Shown here: in pieces, positions 52,153-62,058 of the stretch
Position numbering within the stretch: the first letter of the stretch is position 1
Layout: every line of letters begins with the position of its first letter
Source: Myxococcales bacterium
Lineage (GTDB): Bacteria > Myxococcota_A > UBA796 > GCA-2862545
DNA length: 64,000 bases
Direction: 5' to 3'
NCBI GenBank assembly: GCA_019634415.1
Contig: JAHQVJ010000102.1
Location: 1 to 64,000 of the forward strand
Made by a program: the position numbers and the translations under genes
Notes under the pieces: model-generated
Databases searched by the model: none
Told to the model about the DNA's origin: nothing
Seen by the model: only the letters and a program-made list of their open reading frames with translations

Positions 52153-53399
52153 ATGTGGCTCGTGTTGTTTGGGCTGTGTGTGATGATCGGGGGCTGTGAG
52201 GCGCCTCCACCCGCGGGCGGCGGAGCTGTGCCGAGCAACCCGGATCCCCCGGAAGACACTGGGGAGACGGTGCCGGATCGGCCCACGGCAGACACTGGAC
52301 CCCTCACGGACTGGTATGCGGACGCCGACCTCGACGGGTTTGGCGACATGGCGTCGACGTGGTCGTCGGTGCGGCAGCCGGCGTGGGGCTACGTCGCGCA
52401 GGGGGGGACTGCGACGACGACGACGCACGGGTGAACCCGGCCGCCGCCGAGGTCCCGAACAACGGAATCGACGATGACTGCGACGGACAGCTGTGGCGCT
52501 ACGGGTGGATCCCGGTGGTGCGGGAGGTGTCGGGTGACAAGCGGCTGTGGCTGGTGGCCGACGATGGATCCAAGCAGGTGCAGCTCACCGACTTCCTGAA
52601 CGCAGATGCCGTCTACAACGTGGATCCCATGATCTCCTACGACGGCACCCAGGTGGCGTACATGGACGGGGTCGGCACCGTGCATGCGGTCGACGTGGAG
52701 GGGTACTCCCACCGGCCGCTGGTGGATGGCTGGTGGACGCCCCAGCCGGTGTCCTGGTCGGCCGACAGCGAGTGGGTGGTCTACCAGCGAGAGGTCACGT
52801 GCACGCCGGATATTCGGCGAATCCACACGTTCACGGGCACCGATCAGCTGGTCTACAGCCTCGGCAACATCGTGCAGCATGCCATGGTCAACCCCACCGA
52901 CAACGACGACATGCTCGCTTCGAATCAGACCTGCGCCAATGGCTTGCAGACCCTCATCCGGGTGGACGTCGCGGCACAGCGTCACGTGGGGCTCGCAGCA
53001 CTTCCTGCAGAGCAGACGTTCTGGCGGACCAGCTGGAGTCGATCGGGGACCGAGTTCTCGTTCTGTCGCGCACCCGGTACCGAGATCGAGCTGTACGACC
53101 TCACCGCGGACGTGGTGAGTACGGCGTACGCCGATCCGAAGCACACCCACTACTTCCACGCCATGACCGACGACGGCCGCATCGTGGCGCTTCAGGGCGA
53201 TCCGACCTCGAACATCATCTTCGATGTGTTGGTGATCGATGTGGCGACTGGCAAGGCAACGGGCCTGGGGGTGACGGGGCTGCAGCGAAGTCAGCTGTCG
53301 TGGGCCCGATTGCCCCTGGGGCTGCAGATCGACTGTGACGACGATGGGCTGGCAAATGGAATCGATGTCACACCGGGGTGCTCTGCTACGGGCATCTGA
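52153..53399 (+). pseudogene. Frameshifted paralogue of the MopE/beta-propeller lipoprotein
   Basis: ATG 52153 follows GGAGG. The N-terminal part (lipobox GGCEA, then YADADLDGFGDM) ends in frame at 52434, but the fold continues in another frame from GGDCDDDDARVNP to 53399, matching the adjacent lipoprotein. The break falls in a run of seven G at 52401-52407; one more G would restore CAG-GGG-GGG-GAC-TGC. This may be a phase-variable tract, a sequencing error, or a decayed gene. Overlaps the giant gene end by 14 nt. Confidence 0.75.
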
Positions 53400-56300
53400 C
53401 GCCCTCCGTCTCCCGGGTCCATGCGCGGTCCGACATACGCTGTCGGGCTTGCTCGTGCAGCTCGACCAACCGCCGGCCGGTGTGGCCCTGGGCTGTCAGC
53501 TCGGCGCAGAGGTGGAGCTGTGCGAGTCCGACCAGCTCGTCGAGGCCGTCGGTGCCGAGCCTCTCTGCAGCTCGTAGCCACGCCTCCAGCTGATCTCCTC
53601 GACCGCCTCCTTCGGTGCAGTACACGGTGTAGAGCAGCAGACCCCGCAGTGCCGGCTGGGTGTCGGCCGGAAGGCCGCGGCGGTTCAGCGCTCCCCCCAT
53701 CAGGGCGCATCCTTCCCCGCGGCGACCCTCGTGGGCCACCAGGAGCCGCAGGTTGTAGGACGCTGCTTCGAGTGCCGCGTCGGCGCCGTATGCGTCTGCG
53801 AGGAGCGACAGAGCGCGGGATCCATGGGGAGCGGCTGCGCGGGTGGGAGCGATGGTCAGGAAGAGGGGATGGGTCCTGTCGGGCCGTGCCCAGTCGAAGC
53901 TGCCATCGTCCAGCGCTCGGGCTGCCTCCGCGTCTGCAGGCCACTGGGGAGGCTCGAGCACGTGTGGACTCAGGGTGGCGTCGTGATCGATCTGAAGGCC
54001 CTGGATGGCCAGATCCACCAGCAGACTGCGCCACATCATGCCTCGGAACCCTGCACCGTCCGGTCCCGAGGAGACCACGAGCATCATCTCTGTGCCTGCC
54101 TGAAGGTCTTCCAGCACCGAGGGGGTGTCGAGCCAGGAGGGAGGACGCAGAGGCGTCTGCGTCCAGATGGGGATCTGCTCTCCGTCGGCTCGGATGCACG
54201 TCACGCGACCTCCTCGGAGGTCCGCGGCCACCGTCAACTCGATGCGGTCGAACCAAGGCTGTGTGCTTCGCATCGAGGGGGGCAGGGCCACCCGGTTGCC
54301 CAAGACTCCCCGATACACGGGTCGGTCGCAGTCCACCTGAGCCGACAGCTCGTCGGGCAGGGCCCCGAGGCCCGAGAGGCTCGCGCCGATCAAGCGACCG
54401 TGTCGCGTGTACTGGTCGCGGAGGTACAGTCCGATACTCAAGCCGCTGCCCCAGTCCGCGCGAGTGTCGTCCACGATCGTGCGCCCATCTGCGGCGCGGT
54501 GGAGCCATGGCTCCAGGGCGAAGCGGACCCCGACGGCCGGCCCCGTGAGTCGAACTGGGATCCACGCCACCACGTGTCCACCGCCCAGGACCTCCACGGG
54601 CTGGTGTCGCGTGCCGGTCCACCGCGACCAGGGATCGATCCGCCGCACGTCCCGGGGGTCCACGTCGGTCCAGCCATCGTCACTGATTCCGCGCAGCTGC
54701 TCCTGGACGCGCCGGACGGCTGACGGTGGGCCGAGATCCTCTGCCAGCATCTCCATCTCGGCGTCGTAGCGTAGGCCCCACCGAGCGAGGCGCTGCACGA
54801 CTCGCCACTCGGGGATGCTCTCGTCGACGTGTAGCGCTACGTTCTGCGACCAGGTGGTCCCAGGCCGCACGCTCCCCTCGCTGCCCAGCACGACGTGCGT
54901 GTCGCGCAGCCGCTGGTCGTACAGCACCAGCTCGGGGACGCCGTCGCGATCCTCGTCGGTCACGGCCCGCACGTCGTAGTGCCACAGCACGATGTCGTCG
55001 AAGGACCCGTCGGGCTGCTCTGCGAGGAACCACACCGCCGAGTCGCGAGGTGCGGGGGCCATCAGCTCGGCGACCAGGATGGTCTGCCCGCCTCTGGAGA
55101 TGTCCCAGAGCTGGCCGAGCCCGAATCGACTGCCTCCGAGACGCCGAGGAGGACAGGGGATGGCGGCGATTCGCTCGTGGGGTTCCCCCCGAACCACACG
55201 GAACATCCCGAAGTCCTCGAGCGTCGGTGTGAGGCAGGTGGTGGCGTCAGGGTGGACCAGGGCCCAGGCTTGCTGGTGTGGGGCGTGGCGGCTCATCGCC
55301 ACGGCGCGGACATGAGGCACGGGCTCGATGTGGAGTGTGCCGTCCAGCCGGGCCCAGGCCACGCCGGGGGAGTCCCAAGGCCCCAGGCCCACGAGCACGG
55401 TCTGGTCGTCGATGGACTGCAGTCGGACGATGTCGGACACCCCCTGAAGCTGTGGCCACAGCGGTGGCGTTGTCCGCAAGAAGCCGGTCTCGTCCGGCCT
55501 CAGGGTGACGATGCCCCTGCGCTTGTTCCCCGTGGCCACCAGCACCGTGCCGTCGGGTAGCTGCATGGCGTCGTACAGATCTCCGATCTCGAAGGCCTCA
55601 CTGACGACGTCGAACTGCAGTCGCCCTTCGACTGTGTGGGGTTGCTGGATGGTGGCCTGGCGGAGTCCCTCTGCGTCTGCCAGGCGGCCTGTCACGAACC
55701 GCTCTCGACCGCCCCGCACCCCGACGGCCACGTGGCCCGGAAAGAGAGGCCCCGCCGTCTCGGCTCCGGCGTCGTCCCTCCAGATCGTGTGTCGTGTGCC
55801 CGGCCTGGTGAAGTCCCTGAACAGTCCGAGCGAGCCTCCCTGATCGGCGGGTGCCACCCAGAAGGGATTCAGGGACGTGGTTCGCCCCGACGCGTAGGGG
55901 GCGAGGGCTGTGCCCAACGACCCTCCGAGCCGGTCGGCATGCCGAGGATCTCCCTGGCCGAAGCGCGCTCGCGCGTGCCATGTGGTCCGTGCGTCCGTGT
56001 CCAAGGAGATGTCGGGATCTTCCAGCATGGCCTCGAGAGCGGACCAATGCTGCAGGGAGGCGAGGTTGTGGAGGATGGCCGTCGTGGCGCTCCGGCGAGT
56101 CGAAGGGCTCTGGGCGATCTCCAAGGCTCGAACTCGGCTTCGTAGCGGGTCCGACTGGAACTCGAACCTCTCGGTGATCTCGGCGAAGACCAGGAGCAGC
56201 TGGGCGGCATCCTCGTGTTGGCCTCGCCTCAGCAGGTCCTGGACCTTCTCACGAACGTAGGCCCGTGCTTCCTTCGGGGCGCCAGGGATGTTCCCGAGCC

Positions 56301-57885
56301 GAGGTGGCTTCAGATAGTCCACGAGATGGCTAGCGAAGGTGTCCGGGTCGACGTGAAGTCGAGGCCGACGCACCAGCGCCCAGCCTGCGACGATGGACAC
56401 GATGGTCGCCGCGAGGACGATGGTGGCCATGACCTCGACCGATGGGATGCCCCACAGGGCCCAGCGCATGGGGCGTGAGGTGGGTCCGCGGCCCCAAGAG
56501 GTGGCGGCGACGCCGAGCTGCAACCCACGAGGCACCGACGTCCGACGCACGCTCGCGACGATGTCGCGGAGGTCCTCGTGTCGCTGAACCCCGACGAGGA
56601 TCCGCAGCGGTGGTGCCGCGTCTCCCCACGCCAGCTGGCGCCACTGCTCGAGGGTGGACCAGAGGTCGGCGGCGGGAACTGGGGTGGGCCGAAGATGCCG
56701 CTGGGCGCCACGGAGGATGGCTCGGTGGAGCACGGGCGCCACCTCGGCGTCCGGGCGCAGATGAACGGGACACCACACGCCTTCGCTGGGCTGCATGGGG
56801 TGGGGGAGCTGTAGGGCCACACGGCGACTCCTCGGCCAGCGCGGGCTGTGCGCTGGTGGGGCAGCACGGTTGGCCAGCTCGCCGAATACGGCGCGTACCA
56901 CGTCGTCGAAGGTCTGCCCCTGTGGAGCCACGAACCGTCGCACTCCGTAGTCCTCGGCGAGTTGCCGCTTGTGCTCTACGTCGTCGACGGGGATCAGGAG
57001 CCATCGCCCCGAGGCGTCGACTCGGCTCGGATCGAGATCCCCCGTGACCACGACAGGGGGTGGGCGAACGTCGAGGAATCGGCTCAGCACCGCCAGCGCC
57101 GCTGCCACGGCTCCAGAGGACTCCGAGAGGCTGTCGGTGTCTCTAAGGCCGGTCAGGCGCAGCTCCACCGTGAGCGGGCCCGTGTCGACGTGGCGGTGCT
57201 GAAGCAGCCATGCTCGAGCCGCAGCTCCGCCTCGAGCGCAGGCGCCCACGAAGGAGTGGTCCCCGTGGGTGGAGCGCACCACCACGGGATCGCCCGAGTA
57301 CTGTCGGCGAACCTCCGCACGAAGGCTCGCGAGTGCGTGACGGTCGCCCACCAAGGGAAGCCGCAGCCAGTGGAGAGCGAGTCGCTCGGCGGCGTCTCGC
57401 AGCGCACGTGCGCGTCGTCCCTCGGGGGGCGGCCCCACCTGCGTCATCCACCCCTTCACCCACTCTGCGACGCTCGCGGTGGGGTGCTCCCGTCGAAACG
57501 GGGCAGGGGCGCGGTGTAGCTCGACCGGGATGGCGTACGGGTCGAGCTCCAGTGCGCCGTCTCGCGCGGCGGGCCCAAAGCCCCGGGCCACCGCCTGCAC
57601 TGCTGCGGCCTCGATGGCCATGGCGTTGCGGCACGCTCGTTGCCGCTCGGTCAGCAGCGCGTCCACGTCGGGTAGACGAAGGGCCCGTGTGGCGCGGAGG
57701 ATCCCCTCCAGCAGAGGAGGACTCGGGCCGTCGGTGAGGCCGACGGGGGCCCTCGAGCGAGGGAGCGCCTCCTGTGCGAGCTGGTGGAGCAGATCGGCAG
57801 CGCCACTGGCTGTGGGAGAGCGGGCCACCGCGTCTCGCGCGGCCGCCAGGGCGTGTAGCAGCGACGCTTCCGAGCGTTCTTCCAT
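53386..57885 (-). CDS. Giant membrane protein with possible Lon-like (S16) domain
   Basis: 1499 residues, ATG 57885. A cytoplasmic region of about 480 residues includes a stretch resembling the Lon protease fold: SLSESSGAVAAALAVLS (Ser257 in the GPSAG position), VVVTGDLDP, LLIPVDDVEHKRQLAEDYGVRRFVAP (Lys306). The Ser/Lys spacing is near Lon's, but Glu sits where the first Lys is expected, so activity is doubtful. One membrane helix (about 486-503) leads to a large exterior part with VCBS/propeller-like motifs (DEDRDGVPELVLYD) and C-terminal helices. Divergent from the sigma-like gene at 57931. Confidence 0.72.
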   Translation of the reverse strand: MEERSEASLLHALAAARDAVARSPTASGAADLLHQLAQEALPRSRAPVGLTDGPSPPLLEGILRATRALRLPDVDALLTERQRACRNAMAIEAAAVQAVARGFGPAARDGALELDPYAIPVELHRAPAPFRREHPTASVAEWVKGWMTQVGPPPEGRRARALRDAAERLALHWLRLPLVGDRHALASLRAEVRRQYSGDPVVVRSTHGDHSFVGACARGGAAARAWLLQHRHVDTGPLTVELRLTGLRDTDSLSESSGAVAAALAVLSRFLDVRPPPVVVTGDLDPSRVDASGRWLLIPVDDVEHKRQLAEDYGVRRFVAPQGQTFDDVVRAVFGELANRAAPPAHSPRWPRSRRVALQLPHPMQPSEGVWCPVHLRPDAEVAPVLHRAILRGAQRHLRPTPVPAADLWSTLEQWRQLAWGDAAPPLRILVGVQRHEDLRDIVASVRRTSVPRGLQLGVAATSWGRGPTSRPMRWALWGIPSVEVMATIVLAATIVSIVAGWALVRRPRLHVDPDTFASHLVDYLKPPRLGNIPGAPKEARAYVREKVQDLLRRGQHEDAAQLLLVFAEITERFEFQSDPLRSRVRALEIAQSPSTRRSATTAILHNLASLQHWSALEAMLEDPDISLDTDARTTWHARARFGQGDPRHADRLGGSLGTALAPYASGRTTSLNPFWVAPADQGGSLGLFRDFTRPGTRHTIWRDDAGAETAGPLFPGHVAVGVRGGRERFVTGRLADAEGLRQATIQQPHTVEGRLQFDVVSEAFEIGDLYDAMQLPDGTVLVATGNKRRGIVTLRPDETGFLRTTPPLWPQLQGVSDIVRLQSIDDQTVLVGLGPWDSPGVAWARLDGTLHIEPVPHVRAVAMSRHAPHQQAWALVHPDATTCLTPTLEDFGMFRVVRGEPHERIAAIPCPPRRLGGSRFGLGQLWDISRGGQTILVAELMAPAPRDSAVWFLAEQPDGSFDDIVLWHYDVRAVTDEDRDGVPELVLYDQRLRDTHVVLGSEGSVRPGTTWSQNVALHVDESIPEWRVVQRLARWGLRYDAEMEMLAEDLGPPSAVRRVQEQLRGISDDGWTDVDPRDVRRIDPWSRWTGTRHQPVEVLGGGHVVAWIPVRLTGPAVGVRFALEPWLHRAADGRTIVDDTRADWGSGLSIGLYLRDQYTRHGRLIGASLSGLGALPDELSAQVDCDRPVYRGVLGNRVALPPSMRSTQPWFDRIELTVAADLRGGRVTCIRADGEQIPIWTQTPLRPPSWLDTPSVLEDLQAGTEMMLVVSSGPDGAGFRGMMWRSLLVDLAIQGLQIDHDATLSPHVLEPPQWPADAEAARALDDGSFDWARPDRTHPLFLTIAPTRAAAPHGSRALSLLADAYGADAALEAASYNLRLLVAHEGRRGEGCALMGGALNRRGLPADTQPALRGLLLYTVYCTEGGGRGDQLEAWLRAAERLGTDGLDELVGLAQLHLCAELTAQGHTGRRLVELHEQARQRMSDRAWTRETEGVRCP

Positions 57886-57893
57886 GGCGATTC

Positions 57894-57918
57894 CTGGGGG
57901 GACGCTACCATCCCCCAG
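57894..57918. promoter_or_regulatory. Inverted repeat CTGGGGG-N11-CCCCCAG in divergent promoter
   Basis: Perfect 7-bp arms at 57894-57900 and 57912-57918 in the 45-nt region between the giant membrane protein gene and the sigma-like gene. Position makes an operator or a regulatory hairpin likely. No known motif assigned. Confidence 0.45.
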
Positions 57919-57930
57919 ACGCCTGAAACG

Positions 57931-58701
57931 TTGGGAACGCGTGGCCCCCTGTGGGTCGTGGAGGTCTCGCTGGACGCGAATCGGCTGGTCGAGCGGCGGT
58001 ACGAGCAGTGGGTGGACCTGGCCGGACATGCGATCCGTCGTCGCGGGCCTTGGGCTGGACTCCCCCCCGATCCCTGCGAGGTGGTGCACGCCTCCTTCGT
58101 GTTGGTGTGGACGCGTTGGGGATGTGAGCTGGGCGACGGAGAGATGGAGGAAGTGCTGGTGGAGCAGGTGGAGCACGCGATCTGCAACCGCGTGCAGACC
58201 ATGGCGAGGGGAGAACAGCGCGCGCGCCAGAGAGGCGTGCTCACGGATCTGCGTCGCTACTCCGTGGCTGATCCGACGACCTGGGAGGCGTCGCTGTCCC
58301 GGCAGGGGGCCGTCGACGACCAGGATCCCCTGGTGGTGCTGCTGGCTCGCGCCGATCGCGCCGAGCGCGCGGAGCGCCTCGCTCGCCTGCGGGAGCTGAC
58401 TGAGGAGGCTCGCCTGGAGGGACCGCGGTGGTGTCGTCTGGAGCTGGTGCGCGACGTCTGGGTGGCGGGAACCTGGCCTGGAACTCTGGGAGCGCTCGCG
58501 GGACACCTCGGCCGCCCTCGATCCACCACGTGTCGGTACCAGCAGTGGTATCGCGCGTTCGTGATCGGCTGGGTGGCTGCGCGCTGGGGCGTGCTGCCGG
58601 AGCGTTCGGAGGTTCCGGCCTACGCAAGGGGATGGCTGACGCGGGGTGAGCGGGCCGCCTTCGATTACATGAACCACCTCCGAGGAGGTCGAGATGTCTG
58701 A
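57931..58701 (+). CDS. Sigma-70-like regulator (divergent)
   Basis: About 256 residues. Residues 18-110 look like a divergent sigma region 2: YEQWVDLAGHAIRRRG, PDPCEVVHASFVLVWTRW and HAICNRVQTMARGEQRARQR. A helix-turn-helix-like region near 180-210 (TLGALAGHLGRPRSTTCRYQQWYR) may be region 4. The start is unclear (TTG 57931 or GTG 57958; neither has a good ribosome site). ATG of the next gene overlaps its stop. Divergent from the giant membrane protein. Confidence 0.55.
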   Translation: MGTRGPLWVVEVSLDANRLVERRYEQWVDLAGHAIRRRGPWAGLPPDPCEVVHASFVLVWTRWGCELGDGEMEEVLVEQVEHAICNRVQTMARGEQRARQRGVLTDLRRYSVADPTTWEASLSRQGAVDDQDPLVVLLARADRAERAERLARLRELTEEARLEGPRWCRLELVRDVWVAGTWPGTLGALAGHLGRPRSTTCRYQQWYRAFVIGWVAARWGVLPERSEVPAYARGWLTRGERAAFDYMNHLRGGRDV

Positions 58702-59293
58702 GCGGCCGCACCCGGACCGGGCTGCCCTGTTCCAAGGCGAGATGGCGCTCCTCGAGCACCTGGAGGCCATTGTGGCGCAGTGGTCCAGGCCGGCGGGTGA
58801 GCTCCAGGTTTGGATCGACGGAGCCCGGTGCTCGTCGCGAGCGGACGGCACGTGGGAGCTACCGGAGGGCGCCTGCGAGCTGGAGATCCGCGACGAGCGC
58901 TCGATCCCGCGGCTCATCGTCGCAGATCTGCTGGAGGCCGGCGTTGGCGATCGCACCCGCAACGGTGTGCACGCCATGTGGGCCGAGCGGAGGCTGGTGG
59001 TGTCTGCGGTGGGCGCCGAGCGATTGGCAGCGTCTCACAAGCCTCCTTGGGCCGGCGCCTTCGACGTGATCTCCGGACCCGAGTTGGATCCTCACACCGG
59101 CGACTTCGTGCTCGAGCTGCAGTTCGATGCCACAGACACGGGACGTCTGGTGTGTGTGGACTTCGTGGGCGGGAACCTGTCGTCGCTGGAGGTGCGCATC
59201 AAGGCGAGCGGGCGCGCCACCTTTCGGGGACCTCGAGATGTGCCCCCGGAGCGGCTGAACGACATCCAGGTGCGGTTCGCCGACAGCGTCTGA
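58694..59293 (+). CDS. Hypothetical protein cotranscribed with sigma-like gene
   Basis: 199 residues. ATG 58694 overlaps the previous stop by 8 nt and has GGAGG upstream. No signal peptide. The first part resembles a short alpha/beta domain (GELQVWIDGARC), the last part a beta-rich domain (DFVLELQFDATDTGRLVCVDFVGGNLSSLEVRIKASG). No family recognised. A partner or anti-sigma role is conceivable from position only. Confidence 0.6.
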   Translation: MSERPHPDRAALFQGEMALLEHLEAIVAQWSRPAGELQVWIDGARCSSRADGTWELPEGACELEIRDERSIPRLIVADLLEAGVGDRTRNGVHAMWAERRLVVSAVGAERLAASHKPPWAGAFDVISGPELDPHTGDFVLELQFDATDTGRLVCVDFVGGNLSSLEVRIKASGRATFRGPRDVPPERLNDIQVRFADSV

Positions 59294-59296
59294 GCC

Positions 59297-61159
59297 TCAT
59301 GCCCGCTCGCTCAGCGCCTCCCAGCGGCCGTACAGCGCCTCGATCTCCGCGGGCAGCTTCTCGAGTTGCTCGTTGAGGCTGGCCACCTCGTCGGCGCGGT
59401 CGCGGTAGGTGGCCGGATCACCCAGTACCCCCTCGATCCGCGCCTGCTCCTCTTCGAGTGCCTCGATCTTCGCCGGAAGCTCCTCCAGCTCCTGCTTCTC
59501 CTTGTAGGACAGGCGCTTGGGGGCTGCCGTCGCCTTGGCTGGCGTGGGCTCCGCGCGCCGCGCTGCGGTGGTCGCCGCCTCGCGCTGCTGCCGACGCTGC
59601 ACGCTCTGGGCCGTCATCAGCTGGGCGCGGTCGGCGTAGGTCACCACCGATCCGTCGCCGGGCAGGTGGATGAGCTGGGTGCACACGCGATCCATGAACG
59701 CCCGATCGTGGGTGACCACCAGCACACCGCCGTCGTAGCCGAGCAGCGCCTCCTCCAGCGTGCGCAGGGTGAGCAGGTCCAGGTCGTTGGTGGGCTCGTC
59801 GAGCACCAGCAGGTTCGCGCCCGTGAGCATCAGCTTCGCCAGCAACAGCCGCGCTCGCTCGCCCCCCGACAGCCCCGCCACCTTCTGCTCGAACATCTCG
59901 CGGCGGAAGGCGAAGCGCTCCAGGAAGCCCGCCACATGGATCTCGTGATCGCCCACCGTGAGGTGCGTGCGCCCGTCACCCGCGGCCCACAGCACCGTGT
60001 CGTCGTCGTTCAGACCGGTGCGCTGCTGGTCGAGCACCCCCGGCATCAGGCGGGGACGCCGCAGCACCTCGCCCACATCGGGGGCCAGCTGGCCCAGGAT
60101 CACGCGCAGCAGTGTGGACTTGCCTGCGCCGTTGGCGCCGACGATACCGATGCGATCGCCCGGGCGCACGGTGAGGTCGACGTCGCGGAACAGCGGCGCG
60201 CCGTCGCCGAAGCCCTTGGCCACCCCGTGCAGCTCCACCAGCGTGCTGCCCTTCGGCACGCCCGTCTCGAACAGCAGCTGCAGCCGGCGCTCCTGTAGCT
60301 GCGGCAGCGACTCGCGTAGGGCGTCGAGGCGCTGCAAGCGGGCCTTCTGCTTGGTGCTGCGCGCCGAGGGGGAGCGCGCCGCCCACGCTGCCTCGCGGGC
60401 GATGAACGACAGCTGGCGCTCCCGCTGCTGCTGCATGCGTGCCGTGCGCTCGGCGCGGGCCACCAGGTAGTCGCCGTAGGAGCCAGCGTACGACACGGCC
60501 TCGCCGCGATCGATCTCCACGATGCGATCGGCGGCGGCTTCCAGCAGGTAGCGATCGTGGGTCACCAGCACCACGGCGCCGCGGTAGCCGGTGATCCACG
60601 ACTCCAGCCACTCGGTGGTGGTGGCGTCGAGGTGGTTCGTGGGCTCGTCGAGCAGCAGCACGTCGGGCCGCTGCAGCAGGACCGCGGCCAGCGCCACGCG
60701 GCGTCGCTCGCCTCCCGACAGCTCGTGCACCTCGCGATCGCGACCCGGCGCGTCCAGGCGCTGGATCACCGCGTCCACCCGGTGATCCATCTCCCAGCCC
60801 TCGAGGTCCAGCCGGGTCTGCAGCACCTCTGCTTGCTGCAGATCGTCGGACTGCAGGGCCGCCTCGTAGGCCGCCTTGAGCTCGCCGTGCCAGGCGATGG
60901 CATCGCGCAGCACGTCGTCTACCCGCGGTCCCGCCAGGACCGGATCCTGCGAGAGCAGCGCCACCCTTCCTTCGTGGGCCACGCGGCCGTGATCCGCGGT
61001 CTCGGCGCCGCCGAGGATCCTAAGGAGCGTGGACTTGCCCCCTCCGTTGATCCCCACGAGGCCGATGTGCTCGCCCTCGTCCACCCGCACGTCCACGCCG
61101 GTGAGGATGTGTCGCTGCCCGAACGCCTTATGGACGTCCTCTGCCAGGAGTACCGCCAT
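59297..61159 (-). CDS. ABC-F ATPase, Uup-like
   Basis: 620 residues. Two ABC cassettes without membrane segments: Walker A GINGGGKST and GANGAGKST, signatures LSGGERRRVALA and LSGGERARLLLA, Walker B LLLDEPTNHLD and LVLDEPTNDLD, linker between them. The C-terminal coiled coil (PAKIEALEEEQARIEGVLGD, LNEQLEKLPAEIEALY) matches Uup. Acts on ribosomes. ATG 61159 lacks a good ribosome site; 61186 is possible. Confidence 0.92.
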   Translation of the reverse strand: MAVLLAEDVHKAFGQRHILTGVDVRVDEGEHIGLVGINGGGKSTLLRILGGAETADHGRVAHEGRVALLSQDPVLAGPRVDDVLRDAIAWHGELKAAYEAALQSDDLQQAEVLQTRLDLEGWEMDHRVDAVIQRLDAPGRDREVHELSGGERRRVALAAVLLQRPDVLLLDEPTNHLDATTTEWLESWITGYRGAVVLVTHDRYLLEAAADRIVEIDRGEAVSYAGSYGDYLVARAERTARMQQQRERQLSFIAREAAWAARSPSARSTKQKARLQRLDALRESLPQLQERRLQLLFETGVPKGSTLVELHGVAKGFGDGAPLFRDVDLTVRPGDRIGIVGANGAGKSTLLRVILGQLAPDVGEVLRRPRLMPGVLDQQRTGLNDDDTVLWAAGDGRTHLTVGDHEIHVAGFLERFAFRREMFEQKVAGLSGGERARLLLAKLMLTGANLLVLDEPTNDLDLLTLRTLEEALLGYDGGVLVVTHDRAFMDRVCTQLIHLPGDGSVVTYADRAQLMTAQSVQRRQQREAATTAARRAEPTPAKATAAPKRLSYKEKQELEELPAKIEALEEEQARIEGVLGDPATYRDRADEVASLNEQLEKLPAEIEALYGRWEALSERA

Positions 61160-61206
61160 CGGCGCCGACGTAATGCCGAGGCGCATTCGGGGCGAGGAGG
61201 TCGGTG

Positions 61207-62058
61207 ATGGGTGTGGCTGCATCGGGCACGTTTCGGATCGGGGGGGAGCTGCCGGTCCACCGCTTGGGGTTCGGAGCGATGCGGGTCTGTGGACCTGGGA
61301 TCTGGGGCCATCCGGCCGACGCCGAGGCGTCCCGCGGCGTGCTGCGGCAGGTGGTCGAGCTCGGGGTGACCCTGGTCGACACGGCCGACGCCTATGGCCC
61401 GGAGGTGTCGGAGTACCTGCTGGCCGAGGCGCTACACCCGTATGCGCCGGGGCTGGTGATCGCGACGAAGGGGGGCTTGGTGCGTGGAGGCCCTGGCGAC
61501 TGGGGGCGGGACGGTCGGCCCGAGCACCTCGAGCGCGCCGTGGCCAACAGCCTCCGTCGCCTCCGCCTGGAGGCCATCGACCTGTACCAGCTGCACGCCC
61601 CCGATCCGGAGGTGCCCTTCGAGGCCTCCGTCACCGCGCTGGCGAAGGCCAGGGAGGCGGGGCTGATCCGGCACGTGGGGCTGTCGAACGTGTCGGTGGA
61701 CCAGCTTCGGCAGGCGCGCGCCATCGTGCCCATCGCCACGGTGCAGAACCGCTACAACCTCACCGACCGCGAGCACGAGCCGGTGCTGGCTGCGTGCGAG
61801 CAGGCCGGGATCGGATTCATCCCCTGGTACCCGCTGGCCACGGGCAAGCTGGCGACGGGGGAGGGGGTGCTCGCGCGCGTGGCGGGCAAGCACGAGGCCA
61901 CACCGAGTCAGGTGGCGCTGGCGTGGTTGCTGGCGAAGTCGCCGGTCATGCTCCCGATCCCCGGCACCTCTTCACCTGCACACCTCGCCGAGAACTGTGC
62001 CGCCGCCGATCTCAGCCTCGACGCCGACGACGTTGCGACCCTGACGGCGATGGCTTGA
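61207..62058 (+). CDS. Aldo/keto reductase
   Basis: 283 residues, ATG 61207 preceded by AGGAGG. Catalytic tetrad visible: Asp and Tyr in DTADAYGP, Lys in IATKGG, His in YQLHAPDP. NADPH-binding end: LPIPGTSSPAHLAENCAAADLSL. Reduces aldehydes or ketones; substrate unknown. Divergent from the ABC-F gene and overlapping the exonuclease gene end by 47 nt. Confidence 0.92.
   Translation: MGVAASGTFRIGGELPVHRLGFGAMRVCGPGIWGHPADAEASRGVLRQVVELGVTLVDTADAYGPEVSEYLLAEALHPYAPGLVIATKGGLVRGGPGDWGRDGRPEHLERAVANSLRRLRLEAIDLYQLHAPDPEVPFEASVTALAKAREAGLIRHVGLSNVSVDQLRQARAIVPIATVQNRYNLTDREHEPVLAACEQAGIGFIPWYPLATGKLATGEGVLARVAGKHEATPSQVALAWLLAKSPVMLPIPGTSSPAHLAENCAAADLSLDADDVATLTAMA

Noticed and set aside
57886..58977. 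Upstream extension of the giant membrane protein to 58977
   Set aside because: The extension overlaps the sigma-like gene on the other strand, is low-complexity Ser/Arg, and ATG 57885 gives a normal start.
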